DNA of 64,000 bases, from contig NZ_BPIM01000001.1 of assembly GCF_026004115.1 (NCBI RefSeq), positions 2,088,501 through 2,152,500 on the forward strand. Reading direction: 5' to 3'. Position numbers and translations under genes: made by a program. Below, piece after piece: positions 25,622-34,996 of this stretch; the first letter of the stretch is position 1, and each line of letters begins with the position of its first letter. This DNA is from Meiothermus sp. GTDB taxonomy: Bacteria > Deinococcota > Deinococci > Deinococcales > Thermaceae. The notes under the pieces were generated by a model that saw only the letters and a program-made list of their open reading frames with translations, did not search any database and was not told where the DNA came from.

Positions 25622-27894
25622 GGCCTTTCCTCCCGACGCAGGCGCTTCAAGAGGGCCCAGACTCCCAGCCCGGCCAGCCCCACCACGGTAATCTCGCCAA
25701 AGGTGTCCAGACCGCGGAAGTCCACCAGAATCACGTTCACAATGTTGCGCCCGAAGCCCTCGGGCAGGCTCTTTTGGGCAAAAAACTCGCTCAGGTGCGG
25801 GCTCATGGGCTGGGCCAGCATACCCAGCATCAGGAGGGTCACCACGCCCCCAAAGCCCAGGGCCACCGCCTTGTCCAGCCAGCGACCGCTGGGCACTGGA
25901 CCAATGTTGCGGATTTGCAAAAGCACCAGGGCAATCAGGATGGCGGTCAGGGTTTCCACCAAAAACTGGGTTATCGAGAGGTCGGGGGCGTTTTGCAGCA
26001 AGAACACGAGGGCCACCCCAGCCCCCACGATGCCCACCCCCACCACCATGGCCAGGTGCGAGCGCAACCGCAGCGCTAGCACAGCCCCCAATAGCATCAA
26101 GGCCAGCAAGAGTACCTGGGCTGGAGGGGGGCTCGAGGCTCCTCCCGGCCAGAAAACCGCCCCGCCCCGCAAAAACGCCAGCCCCACCAGCCCCGTAAGG
26201 CCCGCAAAAACCCAGACCAGGTAGGCCCGCAGCGAACCGCTTTGCAAAAGCCGTTCCACAAAGGCTGCCAGCCGCAAGAGCCCCCGCAACAGGGCCACAT
26301 AGCCGTTCTCGGGGCCGGGGACGGGGTCCTGGGCCATCCAGGCTTGTAGCCGGGGGTACAGGTAGTATAGCCCCACCCCCACCACAACCGTCAGCAGGCT
26401 CAGAAGCAGGGCCAGGTTGAACCCTGGCCAGAGCTTCAGATGGTACACTACGGCCTTGCCTTTCACTGCGCTGGCCACGGCCTCGGCTAGGGGGTTGTAG
26501 AGCCCCGGAAGCAGGCCGATCAGGAGGCCCAGCCCCGCCAGCACCAGCGGTCCCAGCCAGAGGCTAGGAGGCCCATCGTGCACCTCTTCGGGCGGTTTAC
26601 CCCTAAAGAAAGGCACCACCAGGATCAGGGCCAGCATGGCCCCCACCGCAAAGCCCAGCACCGCCAGCCCAATCATCCAGACCGGCGCCGCCTGCAACGA
26701 GGCCAGGTAGAGCACCTCCTTGCCGATAAAGCCCAGCACCGGCGGCAGCCCCGCCAGCGAGAGCGCAGCCAGCACCACCGCCACCCCCGTGATGGGCATC
26801 GCCCGGAAGAGGCCTGAAAGCTGGGTAATGTCGCGGGTGCCGGCCTCGTGGTCCACCGCCCCCGCCGCCATGAAAAGCCCCCCCTTGTAGAGCGAGTGGG
26901 CCAGCAGGAAGGTGGCGAAGCCCATGGCTGCGTAATAGTCGGTGAGGGGTACCATCCCGATGGCAAAGACCAGCGCCCCCAGCGCGGCTACGGTGGAGTA
27001 GGCCAGCAGGCGCTTGAGGTCGGTGTGGCGGAAGGTGAGCGTGGCCCCGGTGAGCAGGGTGGCCAGTCCAAAGGTCATGAGGGCTGCGCTCCAGACCTCG
27101 CTGCCGCCTAGGGCCGGCTGGAGCCGGGCCAGCAGGTATACCCCGGCCTTGACCATGGTGGCCGAGTGCAGGTAGGCCGAGACCGGCGTGGGGGCCTCCA
27201 TGGCATTGGGCAGCCAGAAGTGAAAGGGGAACTGGGCCGATTTGGTGAAGGCCCCCAAAAGCACCAGCACCAGGGCGGGAAGGTACAGAGGCTGCGCCCG
27301 CAGTACCTCGCCTTTGCCCAGCAGCTCGGAAATTTCCCAGGAGCCACCCATGCCCGCCAGCAAAATGAGCCCGGCCAGCAAAGCCAGCCCACCCCCCGCC
27401 GTGACAAACAGAGCCTGGGTGGCGGCTCGGCGCGAGCGAAACTCGCTGTGGTTAAAGCCGATCAGCAGGTAGGAGGTAAGGCTGGTCAGCTCCCACATCA
27501 CGAACAAGGTCACGATGTTATCGGCCAGCACCAGCCCCAGCATGGAGGCCATGAAGAGCAGAATGGTCAGATAGAACTTGCCCAAATCCGGGTGGCCTTT
27601 CAGGTAGCCGCCGGAATAAATCACGATGAAGGTGCCGATGCCGGTGATGAGCAGGGCAAAGAGCAGGGAAAGCCCATCGAGGTAAAAGGAAAAGTTGACC
27701 GATAGCGTGGGCACCCAGGCTGCGCTATGTCGCACGGTATGGCCTGCTTCCACGGCGGGAAGCAGGCTGGCAAAGTACACCGTCAGGCCCAGGGGCAACA
27801 GAGCCAGCACCCAGCCTGCAAGGCTACCTAACCTGCGGTACAGGAGCGGCGCCAAAAGGGCACCCAAAAAAGCTGATATAACCGCGATTATCAT
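25618..27894 (-). CDS. mrpA: Mrp Na+/H+ antiporter subunit A
   Basis: A 758-residue protein of about 20 membrane segments. Residues 1-~500 are a NuoL-like antiporter domain: [19 protein letters not shown] (TM5 Glu), [20 protein letters not shown] (Lys) and [16 protein letters not shown]; the rest includes the MrpA C-terminal and MrpB-like region ending [22 protein letters not shown]. The start at 27894 has GAGGA 8-10 bases upstream; a start five codons earlier would put this site inside the gene. First gene of the operon, behind a 214-base leader. Confidence 0.92.
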   Translation of the reverse strand: MIIAVISAFLGALLAPLLYRRLGSLAGWVLALLPLGLTVYFASLLPAVEAGHTVRHSAAWVPTLSVNFSFYLDGLSLLFALLITGIGTFIVIYSGGYLKGHPDLGKFYLTILLFMASMLGLVLADNIVTLFVMWELTSLTSYLLIGFNHSEFRSRRAATQALFVTAGGGLALLAGLILLAGMGGSWEISELLGKGEVLRAQPLYLPALVLVLLGAFTKSAQFPFHFWLPNAMEAPTPVSAYLHSATMVKAGVYLLARLQPALGGSEVWSAALMTFGLATLLTGATLTFRHTDLKRLLAYSTVAALGALVFAIGMVPLTDYYAAMGFATFLLAHSLYKGGLFMAAGAVDHEAGTRDITQLSGLFRAMPITGVAVVLAALSLAGLPPVLGFIGKEVLYLASLQAAPVWMIGLAVLGFAVGAMLALILVVPFFRGKPPEEVHDGPPSLWLGPLVLAGLGLLIGLLPGLYNPLAEAVASAVKGKAVVYHLKLWPGFNLALLLSLLTVVVGVGLYYLYPRLQAWMAQDPVPGPENGYVALLRGLLRLAAFVERLLQSGSLRAYLVWVFAGLTGLVGLAFLRGGAVFWPGGASSPPPAQVLLLALMLLGAVLALRLRSHLAMVVGVGIVGAGVALVFLLQNAPDLSITQFLVETLTAILIALVLLQIRNIGPVPSGRWLDKAVALGFGGVVTLLMLGMLAQPMSPHLSEFFAQKSLPEGFGRNIVNVILVDFRGLDTFGEITVVGLAGLGVWALLKRLRREERP

Positions 27895-28018
27895 ACACGA
27901 GTTCCTCAACCACGCAGACGCTGAACAGTTTACCCTGACACAACAAAGAGCGGAGACTGTTGCCCGTCTCCACCCTTGCAGCTACCGGAGGCTGCACTCC
28001 TGCTGCCTGAGCAGCAAA
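27895..28018 (-). promoter_or_regulatory. Structured leader of the mrp operon
   Basis: Within the 214 bases before mrpA, three short perfect hairpins follow one another: TGCTGC-ctga-GCAGCA (28001-28016), GGAG-gctgca-CTCC (27987-28000) and GGAGAC-tgttgccc-GTCTCC (27952-27971), given as on the + strand. This is more structure than an ordinary spacer needs. It does not match a riboswitch class I know, and no clear terminator is present. Regulation by Na+ or pH is conceivable but unproven. Confidence 0.4.
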
Positions 28019-28108
28019 CTTTACACCAGTGTATTACATGCACAAATCGGGCGGCAAATCTTTACCTTCCCAACAATTGATGCTCAAATGATGCTCAAAA
28101 ACCCCAGG

Positions 28109-29326
28109 CTATACCACCGGCTCCCGCCCCAGCATTTTGTGTACCGCCCGGCCCAGGCGCTTGATGCCTTCTGCGATTTGCTCGTGAGAAGCGCTCGAGT
28201 ACGAGAGTCTGAGGGTATTCTTGCCGCTGCCATCGGCGTAGAAAGGCTGGCCTGGCACAAAGGCCATTTTCTCTTCTACAGCTTGCTTGAGGAGCTCGAG
28301 GCTGTCCAGCTCTGCAGGCGCAGTGAGCCAGAAGAACATGCCCCCTTCCGGCACAATCCAGCCGATGTCCTCGGGCATGTACTTTTGCAGGGCCTCGAGC
28401 ATCCAGGTGCGCCGGGTCTGGTAGGTGGCCCGGATTTTCCCAATCTGTGCTTGGAACCACTCGCCGTCACTTACCAGCGCATAAACCAGCATCTGGTTGA
28501 GGGTGGGGGTGTGCAGGTCGGCCCCTTGCTTGGCATACACAATCTTCTGGATGACCGGCTTGGGCCCCACCACCCAGGCCACCCGCAGCCCTGGGGCCAG
28601 GGTTTTGGAGGAGGTGGAGAGGTAGACCACATTGCCCCCGCCGAGTTCCTGGTCGAGGGCGTAGAGGGTGGGCAGGGGTTTGCCGCTAAAGTAGAGCTCA
28701 GCGTAGGCGTCGTCTTCCAGGATGGGGGTTTGGTACTTTCTCGCCAGCTCCACAATGGCCTCGCGCCGCTCCAGGCCCATCAGGCGGCCTGAGGGGTTCT
28801 GGAAGGTGGGCAGCACGTACATGAACTTGAAGTGGTGGGCCTTGAGGGCGGCCTCGAGTTCGTCGAGCCGGAGCCCCTCCTCGTCCATGCCGACCGAGAT
28901 GAATTCGGGCTCGTAGGGGTTGAAAGCGCTCAGGGCCCCCAGATAGGTCGGTGCCTCTACCAGCACCTTAGAGCCGGGGTCAATGAAGACCTTACCGATG
29001 AGGTCGAGGCCCTGCTGCGAGCCGGAAACAATTTGCACGTGCTCCGGAGTAGCGCCCGGCATCCGGCCCGCAACCCACTCCCGCAGGGGCAGGTAGCCCT
29101 CGGTGGTGCTGTACTGCAAGGCCTGAGCGCTGTGCGCTTGCATAATGCGCTGGGTGGCCTCGGCGATGCGCTCGATGGGGAACAGGTCGGCAGCGGGCAG
29201 CCCCCCCGCAAAGCTGATGAAACCCGGCTGGGTAGTCAGCTTCAGGATTTCCCGGATGGTGGAGGCCTGGATGCGCTGGGTGCGGGCCGCAAAACGACTT
29301 TGATAAGAGCTTTCGAGATGGTTCAC
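28109..29326 (-). CDS. LysN-like PLP aminotransferase (2-aminoadipate/aromatic aminotransferase family)
   Basis: A 405-residue fold-I aminotransferase. RIQASTIREILKLTTQPGFISFAGGLPAADLFP, shortened here to its landmarks ASTIRE and FAGGLP, matches Thermus LysN very well. Others are QYSTTEGYLPLR, VSGSQQGLDLIGKVF, LPTFQNPSGR, EDDAYAELYF and YLSTSSKTLAPGLRVAWV with the PLP Lys, then NTLRLSYSSAS with the carboxylate Arg. In Thermus LysN makes 2-aminoadipate in lysine synthesis and accepts other amino acids. Which role applies here is not shown. It precedes the mrp operon on the same strand. Confidence 0.8.
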   Translation of the reverse strand: MNHLESSYQSRFAARTQRIQASTIREILKLTTQPGFISFAGGLPAADLFPIERIAEATQRIMQAHSAQALQYSTTEGYLPLREWVAGRMPGATPEHVQIVSGSQQGLDLIGKVFIDPGSKVLVEAPTYLGALSAFNPYEPEFISVGMDEEGLRLDELEAALKAHHFKFMYVLPTFQNPSGRLMGLERREAIVELARKYQTPILEDDAYAELYFSGKPLPTLYALDQELGGGNVVYLSTSSKTLAPGLRVAWVVGPKPVIQKIVYAKQGADLHTPTLNQMLVYALVSDGEWFQAQIGKIRATYQTRRTWMLEALQKYMPEDIGWIVPEGGMFFWLTAPAELDSLELLKQAVEEKMAFVPGQPFYADGSGKNTLRLSYSSASHEQIAEGIKRLGRAVHKMLGREPVV

Positions 29327-29437
29327 CCTATTAGTCTACTCTGCAAATATGACGCTTTGTATAGTTTCTGCCGCAAAGGCGTTAGGTAATGCTATGGTCG
29401 TGAGTCAGATGGCTTTTGACTATCTTGGCTATCCAGC

Positions 29438-30589
29438 TTAGCGGTGAAACTCCGGCTCGAAAAGGCGGGCGTACTCGTCGAGGGCAAAGCGGTCGGTCAT
29501 GCCGGCGATGTAGTCGCAGGCCGCACGGTGGATACCCTCGGTCTCGGTGGCTTTTTGCACCTGGGGGGGCAGGATGTGGGGGTCGTGGGTATAAGCCTCG
29601 AAGAGCTTTTCCAGCACAAAGCGCGACTTGCCCACCTGTCGCACCACGTAATAGTGGCGGTAAAAGTTGGCGTAGAGGAACTCTCGTAGTTGGTTGAGTT
29701 GCTGGGTCAGGCCCTCCGAATAAACGGCCAGGGGGGCTGGGTGGCGGCGGACGGCCTCGAGGCTTTCAATCTGGTGCTGCTGCAAAAACGCATGGGTGGC
29801 GTGGATGGTGTCGGTGATGATGAGCCCCAATAGCTCGCGGATGAAGACCCGGCGCCCCATCTCGTCGAAGCGGTCGGGATGCAGGCCCAGTTCGCCCAGC
29901 AGGTCGCGCAGCAGCTCAACTTCCCAAAGCTGTCCCGGAACCAGCAGACCTGAGCGCAGGCCGTCGTCGAGGTCGTGGGCGTTGTAGGCGATCTCGTCGG
30001 CCAGGTTTACAATTTGGGCCTCGAGGCTGGGGCGCAGGTGGGGCTCGTAGCCTTCGGCGTCGGGGAGGTCGTAGCGGGTCTCGTGCTTGACAATGCCCTC
30101 GCGGGTCTCCCAGCATAGGTTGAGGCCCCGAAAGCCCGGATAGCGCTGCTCGAGGTAGGTCACGATGCGCATGGACTGTTTGTTGTGGTCGAAGCCGCCG
30201 TGTCCCTGCATCAGCCCGTCCAGCACAGCCTCGCCCGAGTGGCCAAAGGGGGGGTGCCCCAGGTCGTGGGCAAAGGCGATGGTCTCGGCGAGTTCCTGGT
30301 TCAACCCCAACGCCCGGGCGATGGAGCGGGCCACCTGGGCCACCTCCAGGGTGTGGGTGAGACGGGTACGGTAGTAGTCGCCCTCGAAGTTCACAAAGAC
30401 CTGGGTTTTGTACTGGAGCCGCCGGAAAGCGGTGGTGTGGTTGACCCGGTCGCGGTCTTTCTGGAAGGGGGTGCGGTAGCGCGACTCGGGCTCGGGATGC
30501 TCTCGACCGCGGCTCTCGCTCGACTTGACCGCGTAGGGAGCCAGGGTTTGGGCCTCGAGGGCCTCGAGGTGGGCGCGCTCGAATAGCAT
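29438..30589 (-). CDS. dgt: Deoxyguanosinetriphosphate triphosphohydrolase (dGTPase)
   Basis: A 383-residue HD-superfamily hydrolase. YRTPFQKDRDRVNHTTAFRRL, with KTQVF, starts the family; the metal site is RLTHTLEVAQVARSIARAL plus FAHDLGHPPFGHSGE, and later NLADEIAYNAHDLDDGL. These enzymes remove tripolyphosphate from dGTP or other dNTPs, and Thermus homologues act on mixed dNTPs. The ATG at 30589 lies 6 bases after a TAGACT -10 box, fitting leaderless transcription. Divergent from the lipoprotein genes. Confidence 0.93.
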   Translation of the reverse strand: MLFERAHLEALEAQTLAPYAVKSSESRGREHPEPESRYRTPFQKDRDRVNHTTAFRRLQYKTQVFVNFEGDYYRTRLTHTLEVAQVARSIARALGLNQELAETIAFAHDLGHPPFGHSGEAVLDGLMQGHGGFDHNKQSMRIVTYLEQRYPGFRGLNLCWETREGIVKHETRYDLPDAEGYEPHLRPSLEAQIVNLADEIAYNAHDLDDGLRSGLLVPGQLWEVELLRDLLGELGLHPDRFDEMGRRVFIRELLGLIITDTIHATHAFLQQHQIESLEAVRRHPAPLAVYSEGLTQQLNQLREFLYANFYRHYYVVRQVGKSRFVLEKLFEAYTHDPHILPPQVQKATETEGIHRAACDYIAGMTDRFALDEYARLFEPEFHR

Positions 30590-30595
30590 GTACTC

Positions 30596-30624
30596 AGTCT
30601 ACGCTTGGCGTCCTTTGCCGACAA
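30596..30624 (-). promoter_or_regulatory. Leaderless promoter of dgt
   Basis: On the minus strand TTGTCG, a 17-base spacer and TAGACT end 6 bases before the dgt ATG. No ribosome site lies between. This spacing matches the leaderless promoters common in Deinococcota. Confidence 0.65.
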
Positions 30625-30657
30625 ACCGACAGCTTGTTGTGAAATACTGCGGGGGTG

Positions 30658-30966
30658 ATGGACATGCGCTTTTACTGGTTCTTGCTGGGATGGATGGTGG
30701 TATTGTCGGCGTGCGCTCCGGGAGCACTGCGTCCGAGCAGCTTCAATCTGACGGTTGATAACAGCCGTTGCCAGGGCACCTACCGCACCGTTTTTATCTA
30801 CCGCAACAACGTGATTTTAGGCCAGGTACAGGGTGAACCCCGTACCTTCCTCTCACTTCCGGCGGGTAGCGCCGATTTCAAAGCTACCCCGGTGCTGGGC
30901 AACAGCCCCTCGCTTTTCAAAACCATCCGCCTGGAAAAAGACGAAGTCTGGCGGCTTTGCGGGTAG
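30658..30966 (+). CDS. Small lipoprotein, function unknown (paralogue A)
   Basis: About 102 residues. A hydrophobic signal sequence (FYWFLLGWMVVLSAC) ends in the lipobox LSAC, so the mature protein should be a lipid-anchored protein of about 80 residues. It then has FNLTVDNSRCQGTYRTVFIY, GQVQGEPRTFLSLPAG and a C-terminal KDEVWRLCG. The next gene has the same layout and the same KDxVWxLC ending, so the two are paralogues. GTG 30655 and ATG 30664 are other possible starts. Two Cys in the mature part could form a disulphide. No known domain. Confidence 0.7.
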   Translation: MDMRFYWFLLGWMVVLSACAPGALRPSSFNLTVDNSRCQGTYRTVFIYRNNVILGQVQGEPRTFLSLPAGSADFKATPVLGNSPSLFKTIRLEKDEVWRLCG

Positions 30967-31020
30967 TTTGCCCGCTGAGCCCTCATGTAATTTGCCCGGG
31001 CTCGAGGTATCAAGGTCTTG

Positions 31021-31326
31021 ATGTCGCGAATTTGCTTACTAATCTTCATTCTGCTGCTTGCAGCCTGTGTTCCTGCGCAACAAAGCAATGTGCGACGGTT
31101 CGATCTCATCATCCAGAACCAGTGCAGCGGCCCCAACCAAACGGTGTTCTTTTATATCAATGGAGAGTTTATCGGAACCGTGCGGGGCTCGAGGCTTTTC
31201 CCCGGCCTGCGCGAAGGCCGCTACGAACTGCGCGCCGAGGGCACCCAGCCCGGCCAGCCGGGGCACCTGCGCTTCAGCCGCTCCTTGATGCTGGATAAAG
31301 ACACGGTCTGGACGCTGTGTCCGTAA
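31021..31326 (+). CDS. Small lipoprotein, function unknown (paralogue B)
   Basis: A 101-residue protein with signal sequence CLLIFILLLAAC (lipobox LAAC). The mature part contains RRFDLIIQNQCSGPNQTVFFY, NGEFIGTVRGSRLFPGLREG and ends KDTVWTLCP. It shares the order beta-strand/Cys, Y-N-x-x-(I)G-x-V, a predicted turn and KDxVWxLC with the lipoprotein just upstream, indicating tandem duplication with much divergence. Start ATG 31021 (TTG 31018 also open). Role unknown; probably in the periplasm. Confidence 0.7.
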   Translation: MSRICLLIFILLLAACVPAQQSNVRRFDLIIQNQCSGPNQTVFFYINGEFIGTVRGSRLFPGLREGRYELRAEGTQPGQPGHLRFSRSLMLDKDTVWTLCP

Positions 31327-31374
31327 GTCCATATCCACCGATGTCAGGTCGTTGACGAGGAGGCTGCGGGCAGT

Positions 31375-32562
31375 TTAGTCGCTGCCCTTTAATCCTGCAA
31401 TGAGCTTGTCCAGGTCGGCCTGGGTGGTGTAGTGCGCGATGGAGGCCCGAATAGCGCCGTCGGGCCACAGGCCCAGGGCCTGCATGGGCATGGTGGCGTA
31501 GTAGTGCCCCGCCGCGACCCCTACCCCCACCTGGGCCAGGCGTTCGGCCACCCGAAGCGGGGGCTGCCCCTCCAGGTTGAAACAAAACGTTCCCACCCGG
31601 CCCTTGACGGTGGACATTCCATAAAGCTTCAGGCCCGGAATCTGTTGCAGGCGCTTTAAGGCTTGCTCGAGCAGGGGTTGCTCGAGGGCCTCAATCTGGT
31701 TGTATGCCTCGATTAGCCCTTCGCGCCCGGGCTTCCCGCCTCCCAGCTCATCCCGCAGGTAGGCCAGCGTACCCAGCCAGCCGGCCAGCCCTTCGTGGTT
31801 GTTGGTGCCGGGCTCGAACTTGAGCAGGCTATCGTTGGGGATGAACCAGAGCTTGTCGGTGGGCAACTGGGCAATAAGCTCCTCGCGCACATAGAGGAAG
31901 GCCAGGTGTGGGCCAAACACCTTGTAGGCCGAGAAAAAGGCCATGTCCACCCCCATAGCCCGAACATCGGGTAGGTGGTGGGGGCTATAGTGCACCAGGT
32001 CGGTAATGCACCAGGCCCCTACCGAGTGGGCAATCTCGGCGGCAGCGGCCACGTCTGGGGTGGTGCCCAGCGAGTTGGCCGCCGAGGTAACGGCCACCAG
32101 CCTCGTTCTGGGCGAGACCAGGGCTCGCAGGTCGGCGGGTTCTAGCCGGCCGCCTTCGTCCCAGCGGGCCTTCCAGACCCGTACCTGCACCCCCTTTTCT
32201 TGCAGGTTGCGCCAGGGCGAGGCGTTGGCTTCGTGCTCGAGCTGCGAAATCACCACCTCGTCGCCCTCGCTAAAGAGCCGCGAAAAGGCCCTCGAGAGAA
32301 TAAAAGTAAGGGCCGTGGCGCTTGGGCCAATGGCCACTTCGGCGGGCTTGCAGTTGAAAAAGGTAGCGGTTTCTTCTCGAGCCTGTTCGCGCACCCGGGT
32401 TGCTGCCTGGGAGCCGGGGTAGGGCATGCCTACGTTGCAGCTCGAGGTAGCTAAAAACTGTGCAATACCCTCTATGCACTGCTTAGGAACCTGGGCCCCT
32501 GCGGCGTTATCCAAAAAGCTAAAGCCTCTGGCCAGCGCGGGAAAATGGGATTGAATCAGCAT
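31375..32562 (-). CDS. Cysteine desulfurase-like class V aminotransferase lacking the catalytic Cys
   Basis: A 395-residue fold-I PLP protein of the class V (SufS/NifS) branch, close to the VC1184-like subfamily. It has FLDNAAGAQVP, QLEHEANASPWRNL, and the PLP Lys in FFSAYKVFGPH (near residue 214). Where SufS enzymes have GHHCA with the persulphide-forming Cys, this protein has GHYYATMPM, so ordinary cysteine desulphuration is unlikely. Reaction unknown; a lyase or aminotransferase on a sulphur or selenium amino acid is possible. The gene is flanked downstream by the lipoprotein pair and upstream by repeat element 1. Confidence 0.8.
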   Translation of the reverse strand: MLIQSHFPALARGFSFLDNAAGAQVPKQCIEGIAQFLATSSCNVGMPYPGSQAATRVREQAREETATFFNCKPAEVAIGPSATALTFILSRAFSRLFSEGDEVVISQLEHEANASPWRNLQEKGVQVRVWKARWDEGGRLEPADLRALVSPRTRLVAVTSAANSLGTTPDVAAAAEIAHSVGAWCITDLVHYSPHHLPDVRAMGVDMAFFSAYKVFGPHLAFLYVREELIAQLPTDKLWFIPNDSLLKFEPGTNNHEGLAGWLGTLAYLRDELGGGKPGREGLIEAYNQIEALEQPLLEQALKRLQQIPGLKLYGMSTVKGRVGTFCFNLEGQPPLRVAERLAQVGVGVAAGHYYATMPMQALGLWPDGAIRASIAHYTTQADLDKLIAGLKGSD

Positions 32563-32579
32563 GCCCGATTCTACAGGTT

Positions 32580-32777
32580 ATACCAGATTCGGTTAGTTCG
32601 GCGCCGGATGGCGGCGAACTAACAGGGCCGAAGTTATCCGCGTAGCGGAGGGCGATACCGCCCCTTGGAAGGGAGACGCTTTTTTCGCCGACCGATAGGG
32701 AGGGGTGTGCTCTAGGATTCAAAAAGATAGCCTCTAGGGGTCTTTGATTTGGATGATTATCTTTTTGAATCCGGTAT
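32580..32777 (+). repeat. Repeat element copy 1 (long form, 198 bp)
   Basis: Begins ATACCAGATTC and ends GAATCCGGTAT, imperfect terminal inverted repeats. Inside are a GTTAGTTCG...CGAACTAAC palindrome, one copy of the GAAGTTATCCGCGTAGCGGA module, and GGATTCAAAAAGATA with its exact reverse TATCTTTTTGAATCC 15 bases long. It carries no gene and lies between fabF and the desulfurase-like gene. Likely a non-autonomous mobile or REP-like element. Confidence 0.85.
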
Positions 32778-32849
32778 TATTGCTGCTCTAACCTCTCCCA
32801 AAAGCCTGAGCAGCGACAAAACGCACCAACCCGACTTGGAATCTTGGCC

Positions 32850-34079
32850 TCAAACCCGCTTGAACAGCAACGTGGCGTTCATGCCCCCAAAGGCAAAGGA
32901 GTTCGAGAGGGCGTACTCCACCTGTTTTTCCTTGGGGGTATTGGGCACGTAATCCAGGTCAAGCTCGGGGTCGGGGTCGTCCAGGTTGATGGTGGGGGGT
33001 AGAATCCCGCTCACCAGCGCCTGAACGCTGGCAATGGCCTCGATGGCCCCCGCCGCCCCCAGCAGGTGCCCAATCATGCTCTTGGTAGAGGAGACCGATA
33101 GCTTGTAGGCGTGCTCGCCAAAGACCTTCTTGATGGCCAGGGTCTCGGCCTTGTCGCCCACGGGCGTGGAGGTGCCGTGGGCATTGATGTAACCCACCTG
33201 TTCGGGGCTAATCTGGGCGTCCTTGAGAGCAGCCCGCATGGCTAGGGCTGCGCCGGCCCCTTCGGGATGCGGCTCGGTGATGTGATGGGCATCGGCGCTG
33301 CGGCCAAAGCCTACCAGCTCGGCGTAAATTTTGGCACCCCGGGCTCTGGCCCGCTCGTACTCTTCCAACACCACGACCGCTGCCCCCTCGGATAGCACAA
33401 AACCATCGCGGCTTTGGGTAAAGGGGCGGCTGGCTTTCTCGGGCTCGTGGTTGCGGGTCGAGAGGGCCCGCATGACCCCGAAGCTCCCGATGGCCATCTC
33501 GGTCACCACCGCTTCGGTGCCGCCGGTGAGCATGACATCGGCCTCACCCAGTTGAATAACCCGAAAGGCGTTGCCAATTGCATCCGAACCCGTGGCGCAG
33601 GCGGTGACCACCGTGGAGGAAGGCCCCATAAAGCCATATTTCATGGCCAGCTGGCCCGAGGCCATGTTGGCAATCATCATGGGAATGAAGAAAGGGGAGA
33701 GGCGGGTGCCGCCCTTCTCAAAGAGCACCTTGCTCTGTTCCTGCCAGGTAATCATGCCCCCGATGCCCGTTCCGATGAGGGTGCCGATACGGGTGCGGTC
33801 TTCTTTTTCTAGTTCTAGCCCCGAGTCCTGTAAGGCCAGATGCCCGGCTATCAGGGCCAGCTGGGTGAAACGATCCAGGCGGCGCAGTTCGCGCTTGTCA
33901 ATGTACTCCTCGGGGTTGACGTCTACCTCGCCAGCAATCTGGACGGGATAGTTCGAAGCATCGAACTGGGTGATTCGCCGGATGCCCGACTTGCCCAAAA
34001 GCTGGGCTTCATGGAAGGCTTTGGCTCCAATGCCGTTGGGGGCTACCGGGCCAAGGCCGGTGACGACGACACGACGCAT
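32850..34079 (-). CDS. fabF: 3-oxoacyl-[acyl-carrier-protein] synthase II
   Basis: A 409-residue thiolase-fold condensing enzyme. The active site has Cys in VVTACATGSD, His in NAHGTSTPVGD and in STKSMIGHLLGAAG, plus the C-terminal SNSFAFGGMN. It elongates acyl-ACP with malonyl-ACP in type II fatty-acid synthesis. The start MRRVVVTGLGPV at 34079 is 7 bases after TATAAT, consistent with a leaderless mRNA; ATG 34088 would lie within that box. It is transcribed apart from the fabH-fabD-fabG-acpP cluster 8 kb away. Confidence 0.93.
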   Translation of the reverse strand: MRRVVVTGLGPVAPNGIGAKAFHEAQLLGKSGIRRITQFDASNYPVQIAGEVDVNPEEYIDKRELRRLDRFTQLALIAGHLALQDSGLELEKEDRTRIGTLIGTGIGGMITWQEQSKVLFEKGGTRLSPFFIPMMIANMASGQLAMKYGFMGPSSTVVTACATGSDAIGNAFRVIQLGEADVMLTGGTEAVVTEMAIGSFGVMRALSTRNHEPEKASRPFTQSRDGFVLSEGAAVVVLEEYERARARGAKIYAELVGFGRSADAHHITEPHPEGAGAALAMRAALKDAQISPEQVGYINAHGTSTPVGDKAETLAIKKVFGEHAYKLSVSSTKSMIGHLLGAAGAIEAIASVQALVSGILPPTINLDDPDPELDLDYVPNTPKEKQVEYALSNSFAFGGMNATLLFKRV

Positions 34080-34086
34080 AAAGGCC

Positions 34087-34092
34087 ATTATA
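34087..34092 (-). promoter_or_regulatory. -10 box of a leaderless fabF promoter
   Basis: TATAAT on the minus strand, 7 bases before the chosen fabF start. The -35 region is weak. No ribosome site precedes the ATG, which supports leaderless translation. Confidence 0.55.
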
Positions 34093-34256
34093 GAGCACCG
34101 ATGCGGTTGGTCTAGGCACATGCTTCATTTATTGATTAGGGACGGCCATGGCACGGCGTTGGCAGCAGGTTCGGTTAGGATGTATGCTTTTTGCCACAGT
34201 AAAAAAGCGCCTTTCCTTAGCTGGTGCTGCTCGCTTATACTAAAGAACGGTGATTT

Positions 34257-34994
34257 ATGGCTGGCCATAGCAAATGGGCACAAATTAAGCGCAAAAAAGC
34301 TGCCAACGACCTCAAGAAGGGAAAGATCGTTAGCAAATACCTGCGTCTGATTGCAGCCGCGGCTAGAGCAGGGGGCAGCGCAGACCCGGCGGCCAATGTT
34401 AACCTGCGCAACCTGATTGAGGCGGCCAAAAACGCAGACGTTCCCAACGACAATATTGAGCGCCTGCTGAAGCGTCTGGCCGGTGGTGATGATGAAGGTA
34501 GTCACTATGAAGAGGTGGTCTACGAGGGCTATGCGCCGGGCGGGGTAGCCATCATCGTCAATGCCCTTTCGGATAACAGAAACCGCACGGCCTCCGAGGT
34601 GCGCCATATTTTCACCAAACACGGGGGTAGCCTGGGGGCTACAGGATCGGTCTCGTGGCAGTTTGACCGGCGGGGCTATATCTGGATTGAACCCAATACC
34701 GAAGCAGCCCAGGAGGCGGCCATCGAGGCCGGGGCGCTCGACCTCCAGGAAAGCGAGGAGGGTTTGGAAGTCTACACCGACCCTCAAGAGGTCTATGCGG
34801 TAGCCAATGCTTTAAAGGCCAAAGGCTTCAAACCAGAGGACACCGAGATCACCATGGTGCCCCAAAACACCCTAAGCTTGAGCCAGGAAGAGGCCGAAAA
34901 GGTATTGCGCATGGTAGAAGCGCTGGAAGAGCTTGACGACGTGCAAAACGTGTACACCAACCTGAACCTCGAGAACATCTCGGTAGAGGCTTGA
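34257..34994 (+). CDS. YebC/PmpR family protein (TACO1-like)
   Basis: A 245-residue protein with the full YebC signature MAGHSKWAQIKRKKAANDLKK at its start (only its first part quoted), then NVNLRNLIEAAKNADVPNDN, YEGYAPGGVAIIV, DNRNRTASEVRHIFTKHGG and VSWQFDRRG. The three-domain family includes transcription factors and, as shown for TACO1 and some YebC proteins, factors that help ribosomes through difficult sequences such as polyproline. A 46-codon gene follows after 2 bases. Confidence 0.9.
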   Translation: MAGHSKWAQIKRKKAANDLKKGKIVSKYLRLIAAAARAGGSADPAANVNLRNLIEAAKNADVPNDNIERLLKRLAGGDDEGSHYEEVVYEGYAPGGVAIIVNALSDNRNRTASEVRHIFTKHGGSLGATGSVSWQFDRRGYIWIEPNTEAAQEAAIEAGALDLQESEEGLEVYTDPQEVYAVANALKAKGFKPEDTEITMVPQNTLSLSQEEAEKVLRMVEALEELDDVQNVYTNLNLENISVEA

Positions 34995-34996
34995 GC

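Noticed and set aside
28001-28016. TGCTGC/GCAGCA hairpin as terminator of the LysN-like gene
   Set aside because: No T-rich tail on the minus strand; it is better seen as part of the mrp leader.
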